Shown piece by piece: positions 1-8,859 of a stretch of 64,000 bases of DNA. Position 1 is the stretch's first letter. Every line of letters starts with the position of its first letter. A program made the position numbers and the translations under genes. The notes beneath the pieces are model-generated. The model ran no database searches. It saw only the letters and a program-made list of their open reading frames with translations, and had not been told where the DNA came from. The stretch lies in NCBI RefSeq assembly GCF_035944375.1, contig NZ_DASZBE010000018.1. One strand, written 5' to 3'. The stretch comes from Allobosea sp035944375. GTDB taxonomy: Bacteria; Pseudomonadota; Alphaproteobacteria; Rhizobiales; Beijerinckiaceae.

Positions 1-2
1 CG

Positions 3-3000
3 GATGTCGCCAGGCTTCTGGAAGAGCAGAGCGAGGCGCTCGTCGCCCGCGTGTCCGGCACAGGCACGAACGTCGCCAGCCTGCTGGCGGGCCAGAGCGA
101 TGCCCTGGTGTCACGTGTGTCGGGTGCGGGGGCCGAGGTCGCCAAACTTCTCGACAATCAGAGCGAAGCCCTCGTCCTGCGCCTCGGCGAGGCCGGCGAG
201 CAGGTGAACGGGCTGATAGGGCTGCAGAGCGATGCGCTGGCGGCGAGCCTGTCCGAGACCGGCACGCGCGTCGGCGCGCTGCTCGACGAGCAGGCCGCCG
301 CCCTGACGGTGAAGCTGTCGCAGGCCGGCCTCGAGGTGAAGGACCTGCTGGGTAACGAGAGCCAGGCGCTGGTGACGCGCGTCGCCGATGTCGGCCGCTC
401 GGTCCACACCGTGCTGGCGGAGCGCAGCAGCGCCCTGATCACGCGTCTGGCGGAGACCGGCGACAGCCTCGACCAGCGGCTCGACGAGCGCGGCGCGGCG
501 CTGGCCGCCCGCCTGACGGACGCCGCCGAGACCGCGCAGGGCGCGCTCGAGCAGCAGCAGAGCGGCTTCCTGCTGCGCCTGTCCGAAACCGGCGAGCAGG
601 TCGGCACGCTGCTGGGCGACCAGCGCGAGAGCCTGTTGCGCGATCTCGTCAGCGCGGGCCACGAGGTCCACACGCTGCTCGGCGAGCAGAGCGAGGAGCT
701 GGCGCGCCGCCTGGGCGATGCCACCCGCGCCCTGACCGAGACCATCAATGTCGACGGTCGCGACGTCGCCGACCGCGTCACCGAGGCGACGCGCGGGCTG
801 CGCGAGACCTTCACCGTCCATGCCGAGGAAGCCCGCACGCTGCTGGCCGGAACCGGCAAGGAAATCGTTCTGGCGCTGACCCAGCAGGGCGGCCGCGTCA
901 ACGAGGCCCTGTCGGCCAATGCGGAATCGATGCTGCGCTCGGTCGAAAGCCGTGCCCAGGCACTGACGGAGGCCCTGGCCGGCCGCCACGACGCGCTGAC
1001 CCGCCTGTTCGACGAGCAGGGCCGCGAGATCGAGACCACGATGGGCGCGCGCCTGAGCGCCTTCGCCAGGCTCTTCGAAACCGAGGGCCGGCAGGTCGAG
1101 ACCGCACTCGGCGACAGGCTGGCGGCCTTCGAGGACGTCATCGTCCACAAGGGTGGCGAACTCACGGGTCGCCTCTCCGACGATACGCGCGCGCTGACGC
1201 TGGCCGTCACCACCGGCATCGAAGGTGTCGAGAAGCTGATCGGGCAGGACGGGATGGCCCTGGCCGACCGGGTCGGAACGCGCGCCGCCGAGGCGGCCGC
1301 GATCCTCGCCGATCGGACACGCGAAGCCACCGACGCGATGGAAAGCCAGATCAAGCTGTTCGAGGAGCGTTCGGGCGCCAAGAGCGCCGAGATCGCCACC
1401 TCGCTCGACAGCCTGATCGCGCGCATCGACGGCAATCTCGGCTCGCGTGCGACGGCGCTGAACGAGGCGCTGGTCGAGCGCACCGTCGACATCGCCCGCG
1501 TCCTGGCGGAGGGCGGCCGCGAGGTCACCCGTGCGCTTGCCGCCAAGGCCGACGAGATCGGCGAGGTCGTCACCTCCAAGAGCGAGTCGCTCACCCGCAC
1601 GCTCAGCGAGAAGGCCGACACGATCAACGCCACGCTCGGCGGGCGGGCACTCCAGATCGCCGACACGCTGGACCGCAGCGTCGCGCGCTTCGAGGAGCGC
1701 GTCGTCAACCGCCTCGACACCGTCTCGGGCACGCTGGACCAGCGCGGCCAGCAGATCGCCGAAACACTGCAGTCGAAGTCGGATGCGATCTCGTCGGCGC
1801 TCGGCGAGCGGGCCGAGGAACTGCGCGTGCTGTTCGACGACAAGGGCGGCGGCATGGTCGTGGCGCTGGGCCAGCGTGGCGAGTCGATCGCCAACGAGGT
1901 CGCCAATATCGGCGAGACGGTCGTGCGCGCCATCGAAACCCGCGGCTCCTCGATCATCGAGGGCCTGCGCGAGCGCGGCACCGCGATCACCACGGCGCTG
2001 GACAATTCGTCGAGCGCGCTCCGCGACACGCTGGAGAACGGCACCCGCCAGTCCGTCGAGGCGCTGGTCGCCACCAACGAGCAGCTGCGCGGCGAACTCG
2101 GCGGCATGCTCGGGCGCCTCGGCGAGGCCAACAAGCTGATGCAGCAGATCGTCAACGGCGCGAACAAGAACCTCGCGGCCGTCGAGGGCGGGCTGTCGGC
2201 CCGCGTCGGCGACCTGCAGAGCGTGATCGCCACCGTGATGGACGAGACCGGCAAGGCCTCGCAGCAGATCGCGACCCAGATCGGGGAACTGAAGGCGTTC
2301 TCCGAGGGCACGCTGCGCGAAACGGCCGTGCTGATCGGCCAGCTCGACGACAAGGGGCACGCGCTCGGCGAGGTCACCCAGACGAGCGCCGCCGCCCTGC
2401 ACTCGGTCACGGGCCGCCTGGAGCAGGTCGAGGCCCGCGTCGGCAAGGCGCTGGCCGATCGCAAGCAGTCGCTGGAAGAACTGCACGGGTTGATTGCGGC
2501 ACGGACGGACGATGTCGAATCGATCACGCGCTCCTTCGCGGCCCTGATGGACGAGTCGCTCAGCACGGCCGAAGGCCGCGCCCGCCAGATCGGCGCCGTC
2601 CTCAACGACTCCGCGGAGACGACGACCAGCGCCATCGCCCAGCAGTTCGAGCTGATCCGGACCGCGACCGGCAAGGAACGCGACCGCACCGCCCAGGCGC
2701 TGCGTCAGGCCTATGAGCAGGTCACCAGCGAGGTCGGTGGCGAACTCGCCAAGGTGACCGAGCGGTTCCAGGTCGCGGCGCAGGACATGCGCGGTGTCTC
2801 CGCCGAGATCCAGCGCGAGCTGGAGGAGACGCGCGCCGAGCTGAAGCGTGGCGTGCTCGACCTGCCCCGCGAGACGCAGGAATCGACCTCGGCCATGCGG
2901 CGCGTCGTCGCCGAGCAGATCAAGGCGCTGAACGAGCTGACCGAGATCGTCACCCGCTCCGGCCGCCGCAGCGACGTCGCGCTGCCGGTCGATGCCGGCC

Positions 3001-3683
3001 AGAGCCGCCGTTCGGCCCCCGCGGCCACCCTGCCCCGGCAGGAGCCGGCCTACACCACCGTGACGCAGGCCCGCATGCCCGTGGCGGAGCCCCTGCTGCG
3101 GCCCTCGCTCGACGCGACACCGGAGACGGCCGAGCCCGCGCCGCGCGCCGAACTGCGCCAGAGCCTGCCGCCGCGCCCGGCTCCGGCCCCCGCTCCGGCT
3201 CCCGCCCCTGCCGCAGAGCTGCCGCGCCGGCCGGCCGCAGCCGAACCGGCCGTCCCCGCCAAGAGCGGCTGGCTTTCGGATCTGCTGAATCGCGCCTCGC
3301 GCGAGGAGAAGGCCCCCGAGACGCCCAAGCCGACCGCGCATTCGATCGAGCGGCTCGACTCGCTCTCGGTCGACATCGCCCGGATGATCGACCATGACGC
3401 GGCCGTGGAGCTCTGGGACCGCTACAAGCGCGGCGAGCGCAACGTCTTCACCCGCCGCCTCTACACGCTCCAGGGCCAGCAGACCTTCGACGAGATCCGT
3501 CGGAAGTACCGCCGGGACAACGAGTTCAAGGAGACGGTCGACCGCTATATCGACGAGTTCGAGCGCCTGCTGGCGGAGGCCGCCAAGGACGACCGCGACT
3601 CGATGGTGGCCAAGACCTACCTGACCTCGGAGACCGGCAAGGTCTACACGATGCTCGCCCATGCGAGCGGGCGCTTCGAGTAA
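3..3683 (+). CDS. Growth pole ring (GPR/RgsE)-like giant coiled-coil protein, 5' truncated
   Basis: The open frame already runs at the window edge, so the true start lies upstream; 1226 residues are visible. The first ~250 residues are regular 22-residue (two 11-mer) amphipathic repeats of the type V-x-x-L-L-x-x-Q-S-x-A-L-x-x-R-L-x-x-x-G, like apolipoprotein helices. More irregular coiled coil follows to about residue 1000, then a Pro/Ala-rich linker (with a PAPAPAPAPAPA run) and a compact C-terminal domain ending in YLTSETGKVYTMLAHASGRF. This layout fits the giant GPR/RgsE proteins that form a ring at the growing pole in polar-growing Hyphomicrobiales. No signal peptide or membrane segment is visible. 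The gene ends 24 bp before a strong terminator. Function is family-level inference; another giant coiled-coil scaffold is the alternative. Confidence 0.75.
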   Translation, partial: DVARLLEEQSEALVARVSGTGTNVASLLAGQSDALVSRVSGAGAEVAKLLDNQSEALVLRLGEAGEQVNGLIGLQSDALAASLSETGTRVGALLDEQAAALTVKLSQAGLEVKDLLGNESQALVTRVADVGRSVHTVLAERSSALITRLAETGDSLDQRLDERGAALAARLTDAAETAQGALEQQQSGFLLRLSETGEQVGTLLGDQRESLLRDLVSAGHEVHTLLGEQSEELARRLGDATRALTETINVDGRDVADRVTEATRGLRETFTVHAEEARTLLAGTGKEIVLALTQQGGRVNEALSANAESMLRSVESRAQALTEALAGRHDALTRLFDEQGREIETTMGARLSAFARLFETEGRQVETALGDRLAAFEDVIVHKGGELTGRLSDDTRALTLAVTTGIEGVEKLIGQDGMALADRVGTRAAEAAAILADRTREATDAMESQIKLFEERSGAKSAEIATSLDSLIARIDGNLGSRATALNEALVERTVDIARVLAEGGREVTRALAAKADEIGEVVTSKSESLTRTLSEKADTINATLGGRALQIADTLDRSVARFEERVVNRLDTVSGTLDQRGQQIAETLQSKSDAISSALGERAEELRVLFDDKGGGMVVALGQRGESIANEVANIGETVVRAIETRGSSIIEGLRERGTAITTALDNSSSALRDTLENGTRQSVEALVATNEQLRGELGGMLGRLGEANKLMQQIVNGANKNLAAVEGGLSARVGDLQSVIATVMDETGKASQQIATQIGELKAFSEGTLRETAVLIGQLDDKGHALGEVTQTSAAALHSVTGRLEQVEARVGKALADRKQSLEELHGLIAARTDDVESITRSFAALMDESLSTAEGRARQIGAVLNDSAETTTSAIAQQFELIRTATGKERDRTAQALRQAYEQVTSEVGGELAKVTERFQVAAQDMRGVSAEIQRELEETRAELKRGVLDLPRETQESTSAMRRVVAEQIKALNELTEIVTRSGRRSDVALPVDAGQSRRSAPAATLPRQEPAYTTVTQARMPVAEPLLRPSLDATPETAEPAPRAELRQSLPPRPAPAPAPAPAPAAELPRRPAAAEPAVPAKSGWLSDLLNRASREEKAPETPKPTAHSIERLDSLSVDIARMIDHDAAVELWDRYKRGERNVFTRRLYTLQGQQTFDEIRRKYRRDNEFKETVDRYIDEFERLLAEAAKDDRDSMVAKTYLTSETGKVYTMLAHASGRFE

Positions 3684-3706
3684 GCGCCCGCCTTCGACCG
3701 GACACG

Positions 3707-3737
3707 AAAAAGGCCGCCCTTCGGGGCGGCCTTTTTT
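3707..3737 (+). terminator. Rho-independent terminator of the giant coiled-coil gene
   Basis: An 8-bp GC stem GGCCGCCC / GGGCGGCC closes a TTCG tetraloop, with an A-tract before and a T-tract after. The symmetric A and T tracts mean it could also stop transcription arriving from the minus strand (end of the Mla operon at 3844). Confidence 0.93.
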
Positions 3738-3843
3738 GACGTCGACGCGTCGGTTCCGATCGCCTCTGCGGATCGACGCTGCGGAGGCCCGGAGCCGAAC
3801 GCCCCAATGGCCTACAACTCGCCGCAGTGGCTGGAGCGGTCGC

Positions 3844-4449
3844 TCAGCGCGCCCAGCGCACGATCTCGACGAGGACCTGCGACAGGGCCCGGTCGAGCGC
3901 CTGGGCGGCAGCGGGGCCGTCGACAGCCCCCGCCGGAACGCGGGCGGTGAACATCCGCGCCCGGCGGACATCGCCGGTGCGGTCTCCCACCAGCTTGGCC
4001 GTGATCTCCACGACGGCGGCGCCGCTCGCGGCATCGATGTTGAAGCTGCGGATGTCGGTGAGCAGTTGCGTCTCGGGGGTAATGCGGTCGCCCGGACGGG
4101 CAACCGAACCGACGCGCCCGGCATTCTCGAAGGTCTGGATCAGGCGCACCTGCACCAGCTTGGGCACGCGGTCGGCCCATTGCGCACCCCCGACGAAGGA
4201 CAGCGCGCCGCTGGAATCGCGGACGATGACGCGGTCGGAATCGAGCGCCTGGACCGTCGTCGGCTCCTGCACCATCAAGGTCGCCCGAGAGCCGCCGACC
4301 CGACCGACATCGCGCGGCGCCGTCAGATCGAAGGTCGTGGGGGCGCTGCCGCCGCCACAGCCGGCCAGCAGCAAGGCCGTCGCGAGCGTAAGCGCCGCAG
4401 CGCGCAGGCGGCGTGGCGTGGTGGACGAAGACTGAAGCGGAATCGACAT
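3844..4449 (-). CDS. ABC-type transport auxiliary lipoprotein (PqiC/MlaA-operon type) of an MCE system
   Basis: A 201-residue lipoprotein with an N-terminal hydrophobic signal ending in the lipobox L-L-A-G-C at about residues 25-29, followed by a Gly/Ser linker and the globular domain of ABC-type transport auxiliary lipoproteins (DUF330/PqiC-like): T-T-F-D-L near the start of the mature part and the conserved D-R-A-L near the C-terminus. It is the last gene of the Mla-type operon, 4 bp after the MlaD stop. The start chosen (MSIPLQ) avoids overlap with mlaD; an ATG 21 bp upstream (MVDPAKP) would overlap it. Likely an outer-membrane-side partner for phospholipid trafficking. The exact role in alphaproteobacteria is inference. 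Confidence 0.85.
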   Translation of the reverse strand: MSIPLQSSSTTPRRLRAAALTLATALLLAGCGGGSAPTTFDLTAPRDVGRVGGSRATLMVQEPTTVQALDSDRVIVRDSSGALSFVGGAQWADRVPKLVQVRLIQTFENAGRVGSVARPGDRITPETQLLTDIRSFNIDAASGAAVVEITAKLVGDRTGDVRRARMFTARVPAGAVDGPAAAQALDRALSQVLVEIVRWAR

Positions 4450-4453
4450 GGGT

Positions 4454-5599
4454 TTAGCGGGATCCACCATATTGCGGGAGCGGGGGCTTGCCGCCGAAGA
4501 TGAACTGCTGCGGGTTACGCTCCAAACTCCGCAGGGTGCGATTGAGATCCGTCAGCGTGCGACGACCGTCGCTCGCGAGAGCCTCGATGTCGCGCAGGCC
4601 CGGCCCGGTGAAGCGGCTGATGCCGCTGGTGATCTCGGCTGTGCGCTTGTCGAGGTTGTCGGCCAGCACGCGGATCGACTTGGCGGCGTCGCTGACCTCG
4701 GTGAAGGTGCTGCGCCCGTCCTTGCCGGCTGCCGTGTTCAGGAACGCCTGCGCGCTCTTCAGTACGCCCTCGACCTGGTCGGCGGCCGTGTTCAACTTGC
4801 TCGTGATCGAGGCCACGTCCTTGACCGCCTTGCCCACATCCTCGCTGGAGCCACCGAGAGCCGCGGTGAACCTGTCGATATTGCCGATGATCTCGGTGAC
4901 TTTCTTCTGATCGACCGAGCGGACGATGTCGGTGAGTTCCTGGCTGAGGACGCCGAGCTTTTCCGACAGGGGCGCGATCGTTTCGGCGATGGTGCCGAAA
5001 CTCTTCATCAGCTTGTCGACGCCGTCTGCATTGTCGCCGAGCGCGGCCGAGAAGCGCTCGACGTTCTTGACCGTGTTGCCGATCGAGCCGGCATTGTCCT
5101 TCACGAGACTGTTGAGCCCGCTCAGCGTGGCATCCGCCTTCGCGGCGATGTTGCGCACGGTCTCGACGATGTCCTGGAGTTCGGAACGCTCGGCGACGAT
5201 CACCGGAAGGGTCTGCCCTTCCGGCGGCCTGAGGACGGGCGATTGCGGGTCGCCGCCGACGAGCTGGACGGCGACGATACCGGTCGCGAGACCGACCGTC
5301 TCCAGCCGCGCCCGCGTGTCGACGCGCAGGGGCGTGTTGGCATCCACCGAGATCACCGCGTTGATGCGGCTGGGATCATCGGGCTGCAGCTCGATGCGGG
5401 TCACCTCGCCGACGCGCAGCCCGTTGAACAGGACGCTGGAGCCGCGGCCGAGGCCCGTCACCGTGCCGCTGAAGATGACCCGCACATCCTGCCGGCCGCC
5501 GGCATTGCCGCTGTTGAACCAGTAGACGAAGCCGAACACCGCAGCGAGGACCGCCAGCGTGAACAACCCGACGAGCGCGTAGTTTGCACGTGATTCCAT
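4454..5599 (-). CDS. mlaD: MlaD-family MCE-domain periplasmic lipid-binding subunit
   Basis: 381 residues. One N-terminal transmembrane anchor (about residues 7-28, ALVGLFTLAVLAAVFGFVYW) is followed by a single MCE domain (about 38-115, with F-S-G-T-V-x-G-L and the V-x-F-N-G-L-R-V-G-x-V motif), then a long alpha-helical C-terminal region rich in L, D, K and S. MCE proteins form periplasmic hexamers that carry phospholipid between membranes and contact the MlaE permease. It starts 3 bp after the mlaF stop. The long helical tail resembles those of needle-forming MCE proteins such as PqiB/YebT more than the short E. coli MlaD; whether it forms a tube cannot be read from sequence alone. Confidence 0.92.
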   Translation of the reverse strand: MESRANYALVGLFTLAVLAAVFGFVYWFNSGNAGGRQDVRVIFSGTVTGLGRGSSVLFNGLRVGEVTRIELQPDDPSRINAVISVDANTPLRVDTRARLETVGLATGIVAVQLVGGDPQSPVLRPPEGQTLPVIVAERSELQDIVETVRNIAAKADATLSGLNSLVKDNAGSIGNTVKNVERFSAALGDNADGVDKLMKSFGTIAETIAPLSEKLGVLSQELTDIVRSVDQKKVTEIIGNIDRFTAALGGSSEDVGKAVKDVASITSKLNTAADQVEGVLKSAQAFLNTAAGKDGRSTFTEVSDAAKSIRVLADNLDKRTAEITSGISRFTGPGLRDIEALASDGRRTLTDLNRTLRSLERNPQQFIFGGKPPLPQYGGSR

Positions 5600-5602
5600 G
5601 GG

Positions 5603-6463
5603 CTAGACTGCGTGTTCCCGGTGCTCCGACGGCATGCGGGCCCTGGCCCGCTCACCGCCGAAATAGGCTTTGAGCCATGGATGGTCGGATGCCAGCATCG
5701 TGGCCAGAGGGCCGACGGCGATGACGCGCTTGTCCGCCAGGGCGCCGATCCGATCGCAGGCGGAATAGAGACTGTCGAGATCGTGGGTTACCATGAACAC
5801 GGTCAGCCCCAAAGTCTGCTTCAGCGTGACGATGAGATCGTCGAACTCGGCCGCGCCGATCGGATCGAGGCCCGAGGTGGGCTCGTCGAGGAAGACGATG
5901 TCGGGGTCGAGCGCGAGCGCGCGGGCCAGCGCGGCGCGCTTGATCATGCCGCCCGAGAGTTCCGAGGGCGACTTGTCGGCCGCGTCCGGAGGCAGGCCGA
6001 CCAGATCGAGCTTCACCATGGCCATGTCGTCGAGGAGCGCGGGCGAAAGGTCCAGATATTCGCGCATCGGCAGCTGGATGTTCTGCTTGACGCTGAGCGC
6101 GGAGAACAGTGCGCCCTGCTGGAACATCACCCCGAAACGGCGCTCGAGCGCGCGGCGCTGCACGGTGCTGAGCGTATCGACATCCTCGCCGAAGACCTCG
6201 ATCGTGCCGCGCGCCTTCTGCACCAGGCCGAGAATCGTGCGGGTGAGCACCGACTTGCCCTGCCCCGAGCCGCCGACGAAGCCGAGGATCTCGCCGCGCA
6301 TCACATCGAGGTCGAGCCCGTCCATGATCACCTTCTCGCCGAAGGCGACCTTGAGGTCGCGCACGCGGATGACGACGTCGCCCTCGGCGCCGGCGGCGGC
6401 GGGCCGCGGCGCTTCCAGGCTGCGAAACGGCTGGCCTGCCTGATGGTTCCCCTGCTCGCTCAT
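5603..6463 (-). CDS. mlaF: MlaF-type ABC transporter ATPase (lipid transport)
   Basis: 286 residues. Walker A GGSGQGKS, Q-loop FQQGALFS, ABC signature LSGGMIKR, Walker B DIVFLDEP with D-loop SGLDP, and the switch histidine in MVTHDLDS are all present, so the ATPase should be active. The MIKR after the signature is typical of Ttg2A/MlaF-type ATPases. The start at 6463 has a strong Shine-Dalgarno AGGAGAGGA about 8 bp upstream; an in-frame ATG 57 bp further up would run into mlaE and lacks one. Energises the MlaE permease on the cytoplasmic face of the inner membrane. Confidence 0.94.
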   Translation of the reverse strand: MSEQGNHQAGQPFRSLEAPRPAAAGAEGDVVIRVRDLKVAFGEKVIMDGLDLDVMRGEILGFVGGSGQGKSVLTRTILGLVQKARGTIEVFGEDVDTLSTVQRRALERRFGVMFQQGALFSALSVKQNIQLPMREYLDLSPALLDDMAMVKLDLVGLPPDAADKSPSELSGGMIKRAALARALALDPDIVFLDEPTSGLDPIGAAEFDDLIVTLKQTLGLTVFMVTHDLDSLYSACDRIGALADKRVIAVGPLATMLASDHPWLKAYFGGERARARMPSEHREHAV

Positions 6464-6479
6464 GATCGGGATCCTCTCC

Positions 6480-7625
6480 TCACATGGCGATGGATGAGAA
6501 GAACATGGCGAAAAGCGCATCCACCACGATCACCATGAAGATCGCCTTCACCACCGAGGCCGTGACCTGGCGCCCGAGCGACTCGGCCGAGCCCTTGACC
6601 GCCAGCCCCTCCATCGAGGCGATCAGCCCGATGACGAAGGCCATGAATGGCGCCTTCACCAGGCCGACGAAGAAGTGCTTCCAGGTGATGACGGATTGCA
6701 GCCTCGCCAGGAAGGTGTCGATCCCGATGCCGCCATAGAGCCAAGAAACCAGCGCCGCGCCCGTCAGCCCCGACATCGCGGAGATGAAGGTCAGGATCGG
6801 CAGCGAGACGACCAGAGCGAGAATCCGTGGAACGACCAGGACCTCGATCGGGTCGAGGCCCATCACCCGCAGCGCGTCGATCTCCTCGCGCATCTTCATC
6901 GAGCCGATCTCGGCCGTGATCGCCGAGCCGGAGCGGCCGGCGATCATGATCGAGGTCAGCAGCACCGCCAGTTCGCGCAGGATCAGGATGCCCGTCAGGT
7001 TCACCACGAAGGCGGTGGCGCCGAACTGCTGCAACTGGAAGATGCCCTGCTGGGCGACGATGCAGCCGACGAGAAACGAGATCAGCATGATGATCGGCGC
7101 GCCGTTGAAGGCGATCAGCTCGATCTGGTTGACCATCGAGGGTCCGCGGAACTTGCGCGGCCCCAGCACGACGCTGGCCGAGGCGACGACGACCTCGCCG
7201 AGGAACATCGACCCCGCCACCATGTCGCGACCGAAGCGCACGACGGCCGCGCCGATCCGCACGAGGATGTCGACGATCCGGAACTGCCGGCTGGAGACGG
7301 GCTGCTCGCGCTCGTGAATCTCGATCTCGGCCAGCAGCACGCCATGCTCGGGACGCTTGCTGACGATCTCGACGGCGGCGCCTTCACTTTCGCGGTCGTG
7401 CTTGACGCGGTTCAGGACATAGGCGCCGAGCGTGTCGAGGCGCTCCACCGCCGAGAGATCGAGTCGCGCATGCGACGACTGCCCGACGCGCTCGCCGATC
7501 TCCCGGGCGAGGGCCTCGATCCGCGGGGCGCGATCGGCGCTCCAGGATCCGGCCAGCATCACGGCGAGAGTCCCGGCATCGTCGCGGAAGACCGCCTGGG
7601 GTTCGGCCGTATCAGGGATCGCCAT
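6480..7625 (-). CDS. mlaE: STAS-MlaE fusion: MCE-system ABC permease with N-terminal STAS domain
   Basis: 381 residues. The first ~100 residues look like a STAS domain (beta-strand/helix pattern with LDLSAVERLDTLGAYVL), the equivalent of the separate MlaB subunit in enterobacteria. Residues ~120-381 form the MlaE permease domain with about five hydrophobic segments and the conserved stretch RSGSAITAEIGSMKMREEID. The protein therefore carries its own ATPase-regulating module. First gene of a four-gene operon (mlaE, mlaF, mlaD, lipoprotein). Its start lies 292 bp from the divergent gene at 7918, so the promoter must be in that gap. Confidence 0.92.
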   Translation of the reverse strand: MAIPDTAEPQAVFRDDAGTLAVMLAGSWSADRAPRIEALAREIGERVGQSSHARLDLSAVERLDTLGAYVLNRVKHDRESEGAAVEIVSKRPEHGVLLAEIEIHEREQPVSSRQFRIVDILVRIGAAVVRFGRDMVAGSMFLGEVVVASASVVLGPRKFRGPSMVNQIELIAFNGAPIIMLISFLVGCIVAQQGIFQLQQFGATAFVVNLTGILILRELAVLLTSIMIAGRSGSAITAEIGSMKMREEIDALRVMGLDPIEVLVVPRILALVVSLPILTFISAMSGLTGAALVSWLYGGIGIDTFLARLQSVITWKHFFVGLVKAPFMAFVIGLIASMEGLAVKGSAESLGRQVTASVVKAIFMVIVVDALFAMFFSSIAM

Positions 7626-7917
7626 GGTCTGCGTGATGTCCTCGCCCGCGATCGACGACGTCTTTCATCAATCCGCGGCACCGTCGAAGGCGCCGGCCTC
7701 ACCCCTGTTGCCTGTATTGCCGCGCCGATTGGCCTTGGCAAGGGCGCGGATGCAACAGCGCGGGTGGATCATGCAAGGCCGGCGGCATCCCATCGGCCCG
7801 ATCCGCGCCTGCCGCTTGGGAAACCGATCGTTAACCACTCCGGTGGCACGTAACGTCAAGATGTATCAGGTCTGCCGCCGCTTTTGATTCGCGCGGGCCT
7901 CACAAAGCAGATCGGTC
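7626..7917. other. Divergent intergenic region between the Mla operon and a conserved hypothetical gene
   Basis: The 292 bp must hold promoters for both directions. It includes a less GC-rich stretch around 7825-7890. I see no convincing -35/-10 pair, operator palindrome or small gene; short open frames here have no family resemblance. Confidence 0.4.
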
Positions 7918-8859
7918 ATGAGCGAAGCACGGTCGCTGACGCCGCTGAGCGAGACGGACTACGAGGCCATCGAAGCCGCCGTGATGGAAACGGCTCGCGG
8001 CCGCTGGTTCATGGCGGAGTATGCCCGCCGCAATCGCCATGCCGACACACAGCAGATCCTCGGAGCCATCCATCGGATCGAGAGGGTCGTCGCCAACCCG
8101 GCCGCTCAGCCCACGACCGCGTCCGAGATCGCGGAGGCCACGGCCCTGATCGCCGATCTCCGCATCGATCTGGAGCGGATCAGCGGCCGGGCGGAGGATC
8201 GCGCGTCGGGCCTCGCCGCCCGCATCGAGGCGGTCGCCGGCACGATCCTGCAGGCCACCGAGAGCATCCAGGAGGTCGCCTGGAATCTGCGCGAAGCCGG
8301 CGCGGGTGAAGGCCTCTGCGACAAGCTCGACCAGCACGCCGCCGAGATCGCGACCGCGACCGCCATCGTCGACGGAACGGTGCAGCAGATCGACAAGATC
8401 GCCGACACGATCGCTATGCTGGACAGCAGCCTGCGTGCCGTCTCCGGCCTGTCCTCCGCATCCGCACCGGCCGAGCCCTTCATCGCGCCGCTTCCGCGCG
8501 TGCTCGATATCGGGCTGGCGGAGGCGCCGCCCTATGTCGGGCGCGGTGACGTCGAGATCATCGAGATCGACGACGAGCCCGTGGCGCCCGTCGCCAGCGG
8601 GGCGGCGGCCACCGGTCTGCTCGGCAGCGAGCCCCGAATCGGCTCCATCCTCGATCTCGACGACGACGTCGTGTTCGACGAACCGGATGTCGCCTATGAG
8701 CCCAGTGCGACGTCTGAGCCGCTGTCGCTCGGGCTTATCGACGAGCGGCATGGCCCGTCTTCGGCACCTGCCCCCGCGGAGATCGCCAGCGGCTCCGAAG
8801 CGGGGCTGCGCGAGATCGACGCGATGCCGGCCTCGCGCAAGCTCGCCTATTTCGCCTGA
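7918..8859 (+). CDS. Conserved alphaproteobacterial hypothetical protein (ETARGRWF family)
   Basis: 313 residues, no signal peptide or membrane segment, so cytoplasmic. The N-terminal ~35 residues carry a strongly patterned block (YEAIEAAVMETARGRWFMAE, then YARRNR) that I recall from uncharacterised Hyphomicrobiales proteins. Residues ~40-185 are predicted helical with heptad-like spacing (DLRIDLERI, ATAIVDGTVQQIDKIADTI), loosely like a CheZ or four-helix-bundle protein. The C-terminal ~120 residues are acidic and Pro/Ala-rich with low complexity (EIIEIDDEP, ILDLDDDVVFDE), probably disordered. Single gene, convergent with and overlapping the FAD oxidoreductase gene by 13 bp. Function unknown. 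Confidence 0.85.
   Translation: MSEARSLTPLSETDYEAIEAAVMETARGRWFMAEYARRNRHADTQQILGAIHRIERVVANPAAQPTTASEIAEATALIADLRIDLERISGRAEDRASGLAARIEAVAGTILQATESIQEVAWNLREAGAGEGLCDKLDQHAAEIATATAIVDGTVQQIDKIADTIAMLDSSLRAVSGLSSASAPAEPFIAPLPRVLDIGLAEAPPYVGRGDVEIIEIDDEPVAPVASGAAATGLLGSEPRIGSILDLDDDVVFDEPDVAYEPSATSEPLSLGLIDERHGPSSAPAPAEIASGSEAGLREIDAMPASRKLAYFA

Noticed and set aside
51..800. 66-bp periodic DNA at the window start considered as a CRISPR or tandem repeat array
   Set aside because: The period equals 22 codons of a coding amphipathic helix repeat, units vary in sequence and there are no spacers.
111..4124. Very long open frames antisense to the coiled-coil gene (1337 and 843 codons)
   Set aside because: They mirror the GC-rich repetitive codons of the plus-strand gene, have no family motifs, and cross its terminator and the lipoprotein gene. 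The plus-strand frame has clear protein structure.
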